From: Clostridiales bacterium | GTDB taxonomy: Bacteria; Bacillota; Clostridia; Peptostreptococcales; NVVX01 | Reading direction: 5' to 3' | Length of the DNA: 63,092 nucleotides | Assembly (NCBI GenBank): GCA_021129775.1 | Contig: JAJOKP010000043.1 | Span: 1-63,092, forward strand | Part shown: positions 52,844-61,492 of the stretch, piece by piece | Position numbering within the stretch: position 1 is the stretch's first letter | Layout of the letters: every line of letters begins with the position of its first letter | Made by a program: the position numbers and the translations under genes | Notes under the pieces: generated by a model | What the model was told of the DNA's origin: nothing | The model's input: the letters and a program-made list of their open reading frames with translations, nothing else | Database searches by the model: none

Positions 52844-53006
52844 TATTACACCTCCTGATAAATTTTTGTACATATTATAGATTCGCCCACAGAAAGATTG
52901 TACTTTTCAGTATGAAACACTAAATTAATCACTATACACCAATCTATTTCATCCGATTTATATTCCCCTTTGCGTCTCTCTGTAGGCAAATTACTATCTT
53001 TACATA

Positions 53007-53981
53007 CTACTTCTCTTCCTCAAACATTACCTCTAAAAATTCATAAAACTCAGGCTCTACAGCAAGAAATCTATCCTCAATATGCAGAGATTCACCAACT
53101 GGATTCTCTGTAAACATTCCTTCAGAAGCATTTTCTGGTGTCAAATTAACAAAATGTTCAACTATTGCATCAATGTGTTCTTGTTTCATAAATTCTTTGT
53201 TTATCCAAAACGGACCGTTTGGAACTAGTACTGTTGCAATTACATATAAATTATCTCGATGTGGTTCAAGATGCGGAAGATCTTTATCTCTGTCAACTGA
53301 ATCCCATGTTGCGCCAGCGTAAACTTTTTTATTTACAACAAGGTTCACACTTCCAGAATGGCACCCTCCAAATTGAATCTCCGAGAAAACACCACCATCC
53401 TCTGTAGTTAATTCAAACACTTGAGAACGCGAGCTAATTTCGTTTGTTCCATCAGGTCCAAAAAGATTCCAAAATGTAGTGGTTGGCACTAATCTTCCCG
53501 ATGTAGAAGTCGCTGCTACAAACCCAAAAGATTTTCCTTTAAGTGATTTTAATGCTTCTTCTTCGCTCATTCCTTCAAAATCACTCTTGTTATCAATATG
53601 CGTTACAATAAGTGAATAGTAGCCTGAAGCAACGCCTTTAGGTGCTCTAATAAACATAGGATAAATATTATTATTTTCTATACGCGCTTTCGCATATGTT
53701 GCTCCAGATGGTGTTCCTATATGAGCAGTCCCTGATAAAATAGACTCTGCTACCACAGAATAATCATCTGCAACGGTATATTCTACTGTTACATTAAACG
53801 GCTCTAACGCTATGTTCATTTCTTTCATAACAAAGTATAAGTACTCTGTCATCTCTCCTGCATCATTTGGTAATGCGGCAAGAGTATATACGACAGGCTC
53901 TTTCTCACCCATAATCTGACAACCAGTAAATACTGCAGAAATCAAAAGCACTACAACCACTAGCGTAATAATTTTTTTCAT
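53007..53981 (-). CDS. phnD: Phosphonate-binding lipoprotein PhnD
   Basis: A 324-residue solute-binding lipoprotein: signal peptide KKIITLVVVVLLISAVFTGC with lipobox and mature Cys at residue 21. The PBP-type-2 body has LSGTAHIGTPSGATYAKARI, SFGFVAATSTSGRLVPTTTF and GATWDSVDRD. It delivers phosphonates to PhnE-PhnC. Divergent in detail from E. coli PhnD, so the preferred substrate is open. It lies 17 nt after phnL. Confidence 0.92.
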   Translation of the reverse strand: MKKIITLVVVVLLISAVFTGCQIMGEKEPVVYTLAALPNDAGEMTEYLYFVMKEMNIALEPFNVTVEYTVADDYSVVAESILSGTAHIGTPSGATYAKARIENNNIYPMFIRAPKGVASGYYSLIVTHIDNKSDFEGMSEEEALKSLKGKSFGFVAATSTSGRLVPTTTFWNLFGPDGTNEISSRSQVFELTTEDGGVFSEIQFGGCHSGSVNLVVNKKVYAGATWDSVDRDKDLPHLEPHRDNLYVIATVLVPNGPFWINKEFMKQEHIDAIVEHFVNLTPENASEGMFTENPVGESLHIEDRFLAVEPEFYEFLEVMFEEEK

Positions 53982-53998
53982 TTTGAATCCTCCTAGTT

Positions 53999-54760
53999 TT
54001 AAATTGTTTTACGTAAATCCGACAATTGCGAAGCTTCTTTCATTTCAGTAGGAACTAATTTTTTTTCTCGCAGCCTCCTTTCTTCCATATTGTATTGTTT
54101 GTCGCATAATCCATGCATAAATTCTATATCATGAAAAATGCCTAACATCGTTGTCCCATCTCGTTTCAATTTCTCAATTAATGACCTCACTTTTTCTTTT
54201 GAAGCAATGTCTAATGATGCTGTTGGTTCGTCTAGAAGTAATAGTCTTGGCTTCTTAATCATTGCCGCTGCAACATTTAACCTTAATTTTTCACCTCCTG
54301 AAAATATAATAGGATAGCTATCCCATAGTTCTTTATCTAATTGAAAATGAGCTAATATTGCTTCAGCCTCTACTTTTGCATAAATTTCGTCATAGCCCAT
54401 TTCAAGCACAGCATTTTCAACGACTTCTCTAGCTGTTGTTCTAGGCATTATCTTTAAAAATTGAGAGACATATCCTATTTCATATTTACGCAAATATATA
54501 ATTTGTCTCTCAGTTGCTTTGTACAAATTTATGTAGCCAAATTTCTCTGAATCATAGTAGATATCTCCTTTTTCTGGCAGATAACTGCGATAAATACTCT
54601 TTAGAATTGTTGATTTTCCTGAACCACTCTTTCCTGTAATGCCAACGAATTCACCTTTGTTAAGAACTAATGAAACCTCATTGCAAGCTTTGATATATCT
54701 GTTTATGTTGTGGAGAGTAAATGATTTTGAAATGTTTTCAATCTTTAGTAATGGTTTCAT
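53999..54760 (-). CDS. phnL: C-P lyase complex ATP-binding protein PhnL
   Basis: A 253-residue ABC-type protein of the C-P lyase set. Walker A GITGKSGSGKSTILKSIYRS, signature PIIFSGGEKLRLNVAAAMIK, Walker B LLLLDEPTASLDIASKEKVR, then LGIFHDIEFMHGLCDKQYNM, all PhnL-like. A few residues longer than E. coli PhnL. PhnL is needed in vivo for triphosphate formation from phosphonate with PhnG-H-I. Overlaps the acetyltransferase gene by 23 nt. Confidence 0.9.
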   Translation of the reverse strand: MKPLLKIENISKSFTLHNINRYIKACNEVSLVLNKGEFVGITGKSGSGKSTILKSIYRSYLPEKGDIYYDSEKFGYINLYKATERQIIYLRKYEIGYVSQFLKIMPRTTAREVVENAVLEMGYDEIYAKVEAEAILAHFQLDKELWDSYPIIFSGGEKLRLNVAAAMIKKPRLLLLDEPTASLDIASKEKVRSLIEKLKRDGTTMLGIFHDIEFMHGLCDKQYNMEERRLREKKLVPTEMKEASQLSDLRKTI

Positions 54761-55394
54761 TTAATCCCTCTTTCCTGTCATGCTTTATAATAAAACTGCT
54801 AATATCTCCACGAAAATCATAGAGATTTTCTTTTATTTTCTCATGTGGCCAATCCCACCATTTAATTCTCTCAAGTGCTTCGATCATACTTTCTGCAAAT
54901 CTAAATCTAATCACTTTTGCTGGCACGCCTACTGCAATTGCATAAGGAGGTATGTTTTTAGTTACCACCGAACCTTGCCCAATAACTGCTCCATTCCCAA
55001 TTTCAATCTCGGGCTTAGTCAAGACTCCGTGACCAATCCAAGTATCGTGACCAATTGTTGCAATTCTTGCTTTTCTTTTTGCAAAAAAATCTTCATCATC
55101 CTTATTGTCAAGTCCATACATTTTGCTGCGATACGTGAAATGGTGTAATGTAGGTCTTTCTAGTGGATGATCCGTTGCTCCCACGCGAACATATGCAGCG
55201 ATATTAGAAAATTTACCAATGTTTGTATTTTGAAAAATACAATTGCTTCCTGTATAAGAGTAATCACCTAATGTTGTATTTTGAAGCATTGTAAAAGCGC
55301 CAATTTCGCACCATCTTCCTATTTTAGATGAAGTCATTTTCACTGTTTCATGAATAAAACCTTTTTCACTCAGCTTTTTTTCCAAACTCCCCAT
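54738..55394 (-). CDS. Hexapeptide-repeat acetyltransferase of the phn cluster
   Basis: A 218-residue left-handed beta-helix acyltransferase (XAT/DapH-like). The repeat region runs from about 20 to 165 with hexads such as IGRWCEIGAFTMLQNTTLGD, IGKFSNIAAYVRVGATDHPL, GHDTWIGHGVLTKPEIEIGN, GSVVTKNIPPYAIAVGVPAK. It matches the phosphonate-metabolism transferase family found in many phn operons in place of PhnO. Acceptor unknown; aminoalkylphosphonates are reasonable. Start ATG 55394 after AGGTG. No structural PhnO is present. Confidence 0.85.
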   Translation of the reverse strand: MGSLEKKLSEKGFIHETVKMTSSKIGRWCEIGAFTMLQNTTLGDYSYTGSNCIFQNTNIGKFSNIAAYVRVGATDHPLERPTLHHFTYRSKMYGLDNKDDEDFFAKRKARIATIGHDTWIGHGVLTKPEIEIGNGAVIGQGSVVTKNIPPYAIAVGVPAKVIRFRFAESMIEALERIKWWDWPHEKIKENLYDFRGDISSFIIKHDRKEGLNETITKD

Positions 55395-55396
55395 AG

Positions 55397-56581
55397 CTAG
55401 CACCTATACCTTACTTGAAACACATGAGCTCCATCTACAAAACATGAGGTAATAGCTGGCAAATCATCTTCACCGATTTCAATAATCAATACATCTGCTC
55501 TTTTGCCTTTTTCAAGGGAACCTAATTCGTTATCTATCTTAACAGCTATTGCAGGATTTATAGTTGCTAGCTTAAACATTTCACTAAGGTCATGTCCATA
55601 CTTTCTATGTAGTTTAAAAATAGAGTGTAAAATTGCTGCTGGATAGTAGTCACTACATAGAATGTCGATAACTCCTGCTTCTATCGCTTCATGTGCGTTT
55701 AAATTTCCTGAGTGAGAACCACCTAATAATACATTAGGAGCCCCTGCTACTGTGTGAAATCCCGTCTCATGTGCCTTCTTAGCAACTTCCACGGTTATAG
55801 GAAACTCTGAAATAGTTACTCCGTACTCTTTCATAATTTTTAACTTTTCAACTGAATCGTCATCGTGAGAGGCTATAGCTACGTTTTTTGCTTTAGCTAA
55901 TTTTGTTATTTCTTTATAATCACTATCTACTAATTTGGGTTGTTTTTCGCGTATTTCAATAAGTGTATCTATTTCTCCTTCTGACATTGTGTTTCCATAC
56001 AAGCGAGTCATTTTCTTAAAACCCTCTATACTTCTGTACTGCCCCTGCCCTGGAGTATGATCCATAAAAGATAGCATATCTACTTTTCCTTCGTTAATAT
56101 AAGTTTTTAACTCGCAGATACTCTCTACATTATCAATTTCGAACCGAGCATGGAATTTATGCCTAATCAAATAATCTTGTAGCTGAGTTTTAGATATCAA
56201 GTCAATTAATTTTTTAACATTTTCTTTTTTTCTTATAGGTTTATTATTATTTCCATTTAGTTTATATAGACTTAAGGAATGGTACATAGTAGTAACTCCA
56301 TGTGTTAAAAGTTCTCTTTCCGCTTCCTTAAGAGCTAGCTTAAAGTCCATTAAGCTTGATGGTCTTGGCGATGCAATATGCTCTATGTAATCTGCATGAA
56401 TGTCAATAAACCCTGGAGATACATATCCTCCTTGCGCGTCAATAACCTCATGTATTCCTTCCAATTTTTCTCTTTCTTCTTTCTTGAGTACTTCAAAAAT
56501 AATTTGCCCTTTTAATAGTAAATCATATCCGCTGATGATACCCTCTGGCGTAACTAATTTTCCATTCGTTATTGCAATCAT
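55397..56581 (-). CDS. phnM: C-P lyase pathway hydrolase PhnM
   Basis: A 394-residue amidohydrolase that removes pyrophosphate from the 5-triphospho-alkylphosphonate made by PhnGHIL. Metal motifs YVSPGFIDIHADYIEHIASP, the central HDDDSVEKLK, and AGAPNVLLGGSHSGNLNAHE, plus IDILCSDYYPAAILHSIFKL, agree with PhnM. Start ATG 56581 (MIAITNGKLVTPEGI) after GAGAGGAAAG. The longer frame overlaps phnK. Confidence 0.95.
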   Translation of the reverse strand: MIAITNGKLVTPEGIISGYDLLLKGQIIFEVLKKEEREKLEGIHEVIDAQGGYVSPGFIDIHADYIEHIASPRPSSLMDFKLALKEAERELLTHGVTTMYHSLSLYKLNGNNNKPIRKKENVKKLIDLISKTQLQDYLIRHKFHARFEIDNVESICELKTYINEGKVDMLSFMDHTPGQGQYRSIEGFKKMTRLYGNTMSEGEIDTLIEIREKQPKLVDSDYKEITKLAKAKNVAIASHDDDSVEKLKIMKEYGVTISEFPITVEVAKKAHETGFHTVAGAPNVLLGGSHSGNLNAHEAIEAGVIDILCSDYYPAAILHSIFKLHRKYGHDLSEMFKLATINPAIAVKIDNELGSLEKGKRADVLIIEIGEDDLPAITSCFVDGAHVFQVRYRC

Positions 56582-56603
56582 ATTGATTCTCTTTCCTCTC
56601 TTT

Positions 56604-57446
56604 TTAAAGTAGTGAGTGCACAAGTTGTTGCGTATATGGCTGTTGTGGGTCTTCTAATATTTGGTCTGTCAATCCAGATTCAATAACGCATCCTTCAAGC
56701 ATCACCAAAGTACGATTTGCCAGCATTTTTATAACTCCTAAATCATGTGATACGATAATCATACTGATATTAAGATCTCTTTGAATTTTTCTAATTAAAT
56801 CCAAGACATTTGCCTGTACCGAAAGATCAAGCCCTGTTGTAACTTCATCTAAAAATAATACAGGGGGATTATTTGAAAGTGCTTTCGCTATTTGTACACG
56901 CTGCTGCATTCCGCCTGAAAAAGTTGAAGGTGCATCCTTACGTCTAAATTCTTCTATTTTAACTACATCCAATAATTCGTTAGCACAACTAGATATTTGT
57001 CCTACATTTCGTGACCCTGCCGCAATTAATTTTTGCGCAATATTGGATATAGCTGAAAATTTCATTTGCAAGCCTAAATATGGATTTTGATAAACCATTC
57101 CTAATGAATAATCCCTAAGGTATCTTTTTTGTTGTGATGTAGTATTAAAAATGTTCTCTTTCCCTTCCTTATGCGAAAATAAATAAACTTCCCCTTTTGC
57201 AACTTCCTGTTCAAAGTAGAGAGATCTCACAAGAGTAGATTTCCCCGATCCGCTTTCACCAACGATGCCTAGTATTTCTCCCTCATACAAATCAAAAGAC
57301 ACATCTCGACAAGCATAGATTGTATAACAATGTGAACAATAGTTACGGTTTAAATTGCTTTTATCCTCATTACAATACTCACATCCTTCTCCAAATTGTC
57401 TAGTAATGTTTTTAACGCTTAGTACTTTCTTCTCAAAATCTTGCAT
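56604..57446 (-). CDS. phnK: C-P lyase complex ATP-binding protein PhnK with Cys-rich insert
   Basis: A 280-residue ABC-type protein that docks on the PhnGHIJ core. Walker A GIVGESGSGKSTLVRSLYFE, signature TFSGGMQQRVQIAKALSNNP, Walker B VLFLDEVTTGLDLSVQANVL, LGVIKMLANRTLVMLEGCVI. Near the N-terminus, where E. coli PhnK is short, it has C22, C25, C37, C40 and C46 (CEYC...CSHC...C), which looks like a zinc or Fe-S site. I recall similar inserts in other Gram-positive PhnK. ATG 57446 overlaps the phnJ stop (TAATG). Confidence 0.92.
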   Translation of the reverse strand: MQDFEKKVLSVKNITRQFGEGCEYCNEDKSNLNRNYCSHCYTIYACRDVSFDLYEGEILGIVGESGSGKSTLVRSLYFEQEVAKGEVYLFSHKEGKENIFNTTSQQKRYLRDYSLGMVYQNPYLGLQMKFSAISNIAQKLIAAGSRNVGQISSCANELLDVVKIEEFRRKDAPSTFSGGMQQRVQIAKALSNNPPVLFLDEVTTGLDLSVQANVLDLIRKIQRDLNISMIIVSHDLGVIKMLANRTLVMLEGCVIESGLTDQILEDPQQPYTQQLVHSLL

Positions 57447-58291
57447 TATGATTTGCCTCCTTTGTTCAAGCGTTTGAGGCAATCACTTGAATCATTGCAT
57501 TGATAATAAACTTCATCAGTTTCTTCTGTTTTGATTTCGTCCAAAAAAACATTTGCTGCACCACATAAATTGCATTTCAGCCCAGTTTGGTCTTCTAGTT
57601 CAAAAGGATAATCCTCAAATGCCAAAGAAACAACCTTTGTATATGGGGGCACTGCATATATTTTTTTCTCACGTCCAGCTCCAAGCAAAATAAGAGCTTC
57701 GCTTTCGTTTAGTTTTGAATTATCGTATTTTGGAATCGGACTTGGTGTCATGACGTAGCGATTGTGTACGAACACTGGATGCGCAGCACCACCTGTTACC
57801 ATCCCAAATTTAACGATCTTTTCAAAGAGAACTAACCACGCTCCACTATACTCCCCATCGGCGTGCAGCCTTTTTGTTTTATATTCACTTGACTCAACAA
57901 AACGAAGCGGTTCGGGCATTGGAACTTGCAAAACTAAAATTTGTCCTTTTTTTAGTTCTTCCTCTGGTATACGATGTCTAGATTGAATTAATGAAGCTTT
58001 TGATGTATCAACTGTATCTTTTATGCCTGTCGTTTTTCTTACTAAACTTTTAATACTGACTGCATTAACTGATTCATCTGTCCCTTGATCTATAACCTTG
58101 ATAATATCCTTTTTTGTTACAAGTGATAAAGTTAGCTGAAGCCCACCTGTTCCCCACCCTCTTGCTATTGGCATTTCTCTTGAAGCAAAAGGTACTTGAT
58201 ATCCTGGAATAGCAATGGCTTTTAATGTAGCTCTACGTATTTCTCGTTTTGAACCTTCATCAAAGAAAGCAAAATTATATTGGTTTTCCAA
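57446..58291 (-). CDS. phnJ: Alpha-D-ribose 1-methylphosphonate 5-phosphate C-P lyase PhnJ
   Basis: The radical SAM enzyme that breaks the C-P bond. 281 residues. The unusual C-terminal 4Fe-4S motif is intact: C240, C243, C265, C271 (CX2CX21CX5C), the same spacing as E. coli C241/244/266/272. N-terminal block AIPGYQVPFASREMPIARGW and GTGGLQLTLSL contains the glycyl region. MTPSPIPKYDNSKLNESEAL is another conserved stretch. Translated 3 nt after phnI and coupled to phnK. Confidence 0.97.
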   Translation of the reverse strand: MENQYNFAFFDEGSKREIRRATLKAIAIPGYQVPFASREMPIARGWGTGGLQLTLSLVTKKDIIKVIDQGTDESVNAVSIKSLVRKTTGIKDTVDTSKASLIQSRHRIPEEELKKGQILVLQVPMPEPLRFVESSEYKTKRLHADGEYSGAWLVLFEKIVKFGMVTGGAAHPVFVHNRYVMTPSPIPKYDNSKLNESEALILLGAGREKKIYAVPPYTKVVSLAFEDYPFELEDQTGLKCNLCGAANVFLDEIKTEETDEVYYQCNDSSDCLKRLNKGGKS

Positions 58292-58294
58292 TTT

Positions 58295-59398
58295 CTACTT
58301 CTCCTTTCTAGTCTTACGCACACTATCTAATTTAGATTGGAATGTTACGTAATGAGGTAATTTTAAATGAGAAATAAAACCGCTGGCTTCTACTGAATCT
58401 ATATGATATAAAACAAATTCTTCATCGTGAGTTGGTGAGTCTTCTTTCATCTCTAAACAGCGATCTAGAATACTCATTGCTATTGCTTTAGATTCATTTT
58501 GTCCATAGCAAATACCATAACCCACTTCAAGTCTCTCTTCTCTTGTTCCATCTTTGTTTTTTATCGTTGTTGGTATAATGGACTCAACTTCTGTCACACG
58601 GATAGATCCAATATAATAACTGTCATCATCCTCTTTTGAACTTTCTATTGGCGAATCAATATAAATCGGTAATAGACCAACACGAAGTTCGCCTACTGTA
58701 GGATGCACAGAACCAAATCCTCTAAGTGAAGCGTATCCAAGAGCTGCAACAGCTCCTGTTTGACCTCTAGTCAAAATTTGAAGGCGTTCGCTACGCTTTG
58801 TTGGAAACTTTAGAGATTCTTTTGTTACGTCTTTTGGTTCGTCATTGTTTATCTCATAGTTAATCATGATGCCTTCTTCTCTTAAATAATCGATAACTTT
58901 TGGAAAACGTATGGATTTAGTGTCATAGTTAATATCAACTGCCACTTTATTATACTTTTCAACCCATTTTTTTATTTTTCGCGAGTCTTTCTCTTCTACC
59001 GCTATGTTAAAATCAATTAGTCTATGAGTATAGTCATAAGAGGTCCCAAGAATTTGCCCCCCAGGGATATCTTTAAAACTTGCTGAAATACGTCTCTCTA
59101 TTTCCATAGTTTCGCTCTCAATGATTCTTGAATAATGCTTTCTAGGTAGAGTTGATCTAAAGGCTCTAAGTAGAAAAACTACTTCTTCTGGATTTCCCTC
59201 TGACTGTTTGACTGCTATAGCAGCAAGTTCTTCATCATATAACGATGCTTCACTCATCACTTGATCAATAAGACCACGCATACCAGACTCAATATTTTTA
59301 AGCTTTAGTATACCACCATTTTTAAATCGTTCATATTTAATGCGCTTAATGGATTCTTGAATCGCTTTTTGTCCTCCCTTTACAGCAACATAAGCCAT
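58295..59398 (-). CDS. phnI: C-P lyase core subunit PhnI
   Basis: A 367-residue subunit, the nucleosidase that with PhnGHL joins ATP ribose to the phosphonate. Start MAYVAVKGGQKAIQESIKRI is typical; other blocks are EASLYDEELAAIAVKQSEGN, GQTGAVAALGYASLRGFGSV and LRVGLLPIYIDS, and the C-terminal SVEASGFISHLKLPHYVTFQ. Two nucleotides after phnH. Confidence 0.96.
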   Translation of the reverse strand: MAYVAVKGGQKAIQESIKRIKYERFKNGGILKLKNIESGMRGLIDQVMSEASLYDEELAAIAVKQSEGNPEEVVFLLRAFRSTLPRKHYSRIIESETMEIERRISASFKDIPGGQILGTSYDYTHRLIDFNIAVEEKDSRKIKKWVEKYNKVAVDINYDTKSIRFPKVIDYLREEGIMINYEINNDEPKDVTKESLKFPTKRSERLQILTRGQTGAVAALGYASLRGFGSVHPTVGELRVGLLPIYIDSPIESSKEDDDSYYIGSIRVTEVESIIPTTIKNKDGTREERLEVGYGICYGQNESKAIAMSILDRCLEMKEDSPTHDEEFVLYHIDSVEASGFISHLKLPHYVTFQSKLDSVRKTRKEK

Positions 59399-59400
59399 GT

Positions 59401-59988
59401 TTATTCACTCCCTCTCACTGTAGTTGTTCTTGGTAATGCCATTAAATCGGAAGATTTGTCTAGAAAATACATCTCAATACCAAGGGGATATTCGTCGTTT
59501 TTTTTGCTTCTTATATCGATCCATCTATCGAAATAATCCATATAGATAATTTTATGTCCTTTGATACCAGGCCCTGAACTCAAATTTGCCTCTCCTTGAC
59601 TAACACTTTCTACCTCGCAGATTACAGTAGCTGAAAGATGAGGATTAATCAAAGTTCCAATTTTTGCTTCCATCAACGCTTCATCTTTCTCACTATTAGA
59701 AGCTGAAGCCAGAACAAAAATAAAATCTGCTTCGCTAACTGAAACTGATTTAGCGTAGGTCAGTCTAGCTATTAAATCACTCGCTTTTCCTTCAACATCA
59801 CCAGCAACAAAATAACTTACTTCTGCATCAAGTAGCATATAAACCATAATTATTGTGGCTTCATAAAAAGGTAGTATTAATTTATTGTTTTTAATGGATT
59901 TAGTAAGAGAGTAAATATCTCCTGGATAACTATTCGCTTTCACTAATTTGCGGTAACTATAAGCAACATCATGAATCAAATCTATCAT
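59401..59988 (-). CDS. phnH: C-P lyase core subunit PhnH
   Basis: A 195-residue structural subunit of the C-P lyase core. NSGLMV-like conserved sites are less clear than in its neighbours; I see LPFYEATIIMVYMLLDAEVS, GTLINPHLSATVICEVES, LSSGPGIKGHKIIYMDYFD and EMYFLDKSSDLMALPRTTTV. The last two are the PhnH hallmarks. It follows phnG with no gap. Confidence 0.9.
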   Translation of the reverse strand: MIDLIHDVAYSYRKLVKANSYPGDIYSLTKSIKNNKLILPFYEATIIMVYMLLDAEVSYFVAGDVEGKASDLIARLTYAKSVSVSEADFIFVLASASNSEKDEALMEAKIGTLINPHLSATVICEVESVSQGEANLSSGPGIKGHKIIYMDYFDRWIDIRSKKNDEYPLGIEMYFLDKSSDLMALPRTTTVRGSE

Positions 59989-60423
59989 TTAAGCCTTAAC
60001 CTCCTCATCAAGAGTTTCAAAATCAACTTTTGTCTTTAAAATTTGTTTGCAAATCAATGCTTTTTTTTCATCTATTTTCAATTTTTCTTCTTTAATCATA
60101 AGATCCAAATCTTTTGTTTCCCTTACCTTTGCATTATACGCTGCATCAATAATTGCCAAGTAGTTGGCTCTTTTTTTATGTGCCCCTTTTATAATCCCGA
60201 GTCCAATAACCCCATCTAACATAACCTTGCATTCAGTTACAAATACTTCACCTAAATAGAATAAATGTTTTTGGGCGCTTTCTCTCATTTTCACCATAAT
60301 TAGACCACTATTAGGTTCTTCAAGTATCTCAATATTGTGCTTGTTTTCTATGATTTTTGCCATTTCTTCTAGTTTTTCTATATCACAGTCTATTAAAATT
60401 TCCGTTCTTTGTTTTCGTCTCAT
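59989..60423 (-). CDS. phnG: C-P lyase core subunit PhnG
   Basis: A 144-residue subunit. MRRKQRTEILIDCDIEKLEE at the start, then SGLIMVKMRESAQKHLFYLG with EVFVTECKVMLDGVIGLGII, the core PhnG motif, and ANYLAIIDAAYNAKV. It is the first gene of the structural phn run and follows a 316-nt spacer with a palindrome and a hairpin. Confidence 0.94.
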   Translation of the reverse strand: MRRKQRTEILIDCDIEKLEEMAKIIENKHNIEILEEPNSGLIMVKMRESAQKHLFYLGEVFVTECKVMLDGVIGLGIIKGAHKKRANYLAIIDAAYNAKVRETKDLDLMIKEEKLKIDEKKALICKQILKTKVDFETLDEEVKA

Positions 60424-60494
60424 TATTATCTCTCTTTCTATCTTGATTTTCTATTTATAACTAACAAAAGCAAAATTCTTTCCTTTAAATAAAT

Positions 60495-60516
60495 ACTATC
60501 TTGGCGCCAAGTTAGT
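60495..60516 (-). promoter_or_regulatory. 22-nt palindrome upstream of phnG, possible PhnF operator
   Basis: ACTATCTTGGCGCCAAGTTAGT is symmetric apart from one base pair; the 12-nt core CTTGGCGCCAAG is perfect. It is 72 nt before the phnG start, where a GntR-type regulator would bind. No -10/-35 pair is clear beside it. Other binding factors cannot be excluded. Confidence 0.55.
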
Positions 60517-60587
60517 AATGTTAAGAAGAAGTTAATTCTATTTAAAGCTTGCATTAAGAACGTGTAAATAACTTGTTAATAAATAAT

Positions 60588-60628
60588 GCGCCTCACTCAC
60601 ATGACTAGAAATCACGTGAACGAGACGC
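60588..60628 (-). terminator. Hairpin downstream of phnF, probable terminator
   Basis: On the minus strand a 17-bp stem (60612-60628 with 60588-60604) closes completely only with four G-U pairs, so it is an RNA structure of the minus-strand transcript. The loop is TTTCTAG. It is followed by ATTATTTATTAAC, a weak U tract. It would separate phnF from phnG. Confidence 0.55.
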
Positions 60629-60739
60629 TTTCTTTTAATTAAAACCTGAAACCAATTTCTTCTAATTTATATTTAATTAATTAATACTTAAATCCATTAA
60701 AACTTGATTTTAAGTAGCACTGTTGCGTTAAAAGATTGC

Positions 60740-61454
60740 CTACCACTTTGGCTGTAATCGGTAAACAAAACGATCTCCACGATAAACAATTTTGGTAATT
60801 TCTAATATTTCATTAGTTGCTTTGTCCATACACTGAGATTCAAGAAGAAGAATAGGCACTAAACTCGGACATTTCAGCACTTCTCTTTCATATCTAGACG
60901 GTAATAGCGTTTGAAGATCTGATTGTTTATAATAAAAACTGCTATATCCATGTTCTTTATAATACCTAAACATTGAAGTTATTGTTGGTCCATCTTTTTC
61001 AATCTCCTTGAATAATTTGTTAGATACATAGGAAGTATGTAATGCGACCTCTTCATCATTTATGATACGGAGCCTTGAAATTTTGAATATTCGATCTTCC
61101 ATGCTAATATGCAACTTTTTTCTAATTCTAGAATCATTTTTTAGCTCAGTAAAATCAATATTAATAGTTTCAAGCTTGTGCCTATTTTTTCCCATTTTTT
61201 TCGGTAAAACTAGTGTCACCTTCTAACAATAGCTCTATTCTATCATGCTTTGATTTATAATAATGCCCTTTACCTTGTTTTGAATAAACATAACCCATTT
61301 CTGTTAACCTTTCATATGCTTTTCGCACATCATGTCTAGTAGAGCTGTATATCTTAGTTAGTTTATTTTCACTAGCCAACTGCCCATCAACTGCATATTC
61401 ACCATTTCTAATACTTTCTACAATATCATCAACTATTTTCATCCATACAGCCAT
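60740..61454 (-). pseudogene. phnF: PhnF-type GntR regulator, split by a frameshift
   Basis: Two frames make one GntR/HutC regulator. The first (ATG 61454 to TAG 61182) is the winged HTH: WMKIVDDIVESIRNGEYAVD, GQLASENKLTKIYSSTRHDV, RKAYERLTEMGYVYSKQGKG. The second carries the UTRA effector domain (RKKLHISMEDRIFKISRLRI; ESQCMDKATNEILEITKIVY) to the stop at 60740. They overlap at 61182-61219 at a run of seven A (minus strand, T7 at 61195-61201); six A would join them as SFTEKMGKNRHK. So one extra A breaks the gene, or slippage or a sequencing error does. First gene of the phn block. Confidence 0.88.
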
Positions 61455-61492
61455 AGTATTCTCCTTCCATAACTAAGCCAAATCATCAACGA

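Noticed and set aside
60740-61454. Two separate genes for an HTH protein and a UTRA protein
   Set aside because: Removing one A from the A7 run joins them into a standard PhnF regulator, so a broken single gene is the simpler reading.
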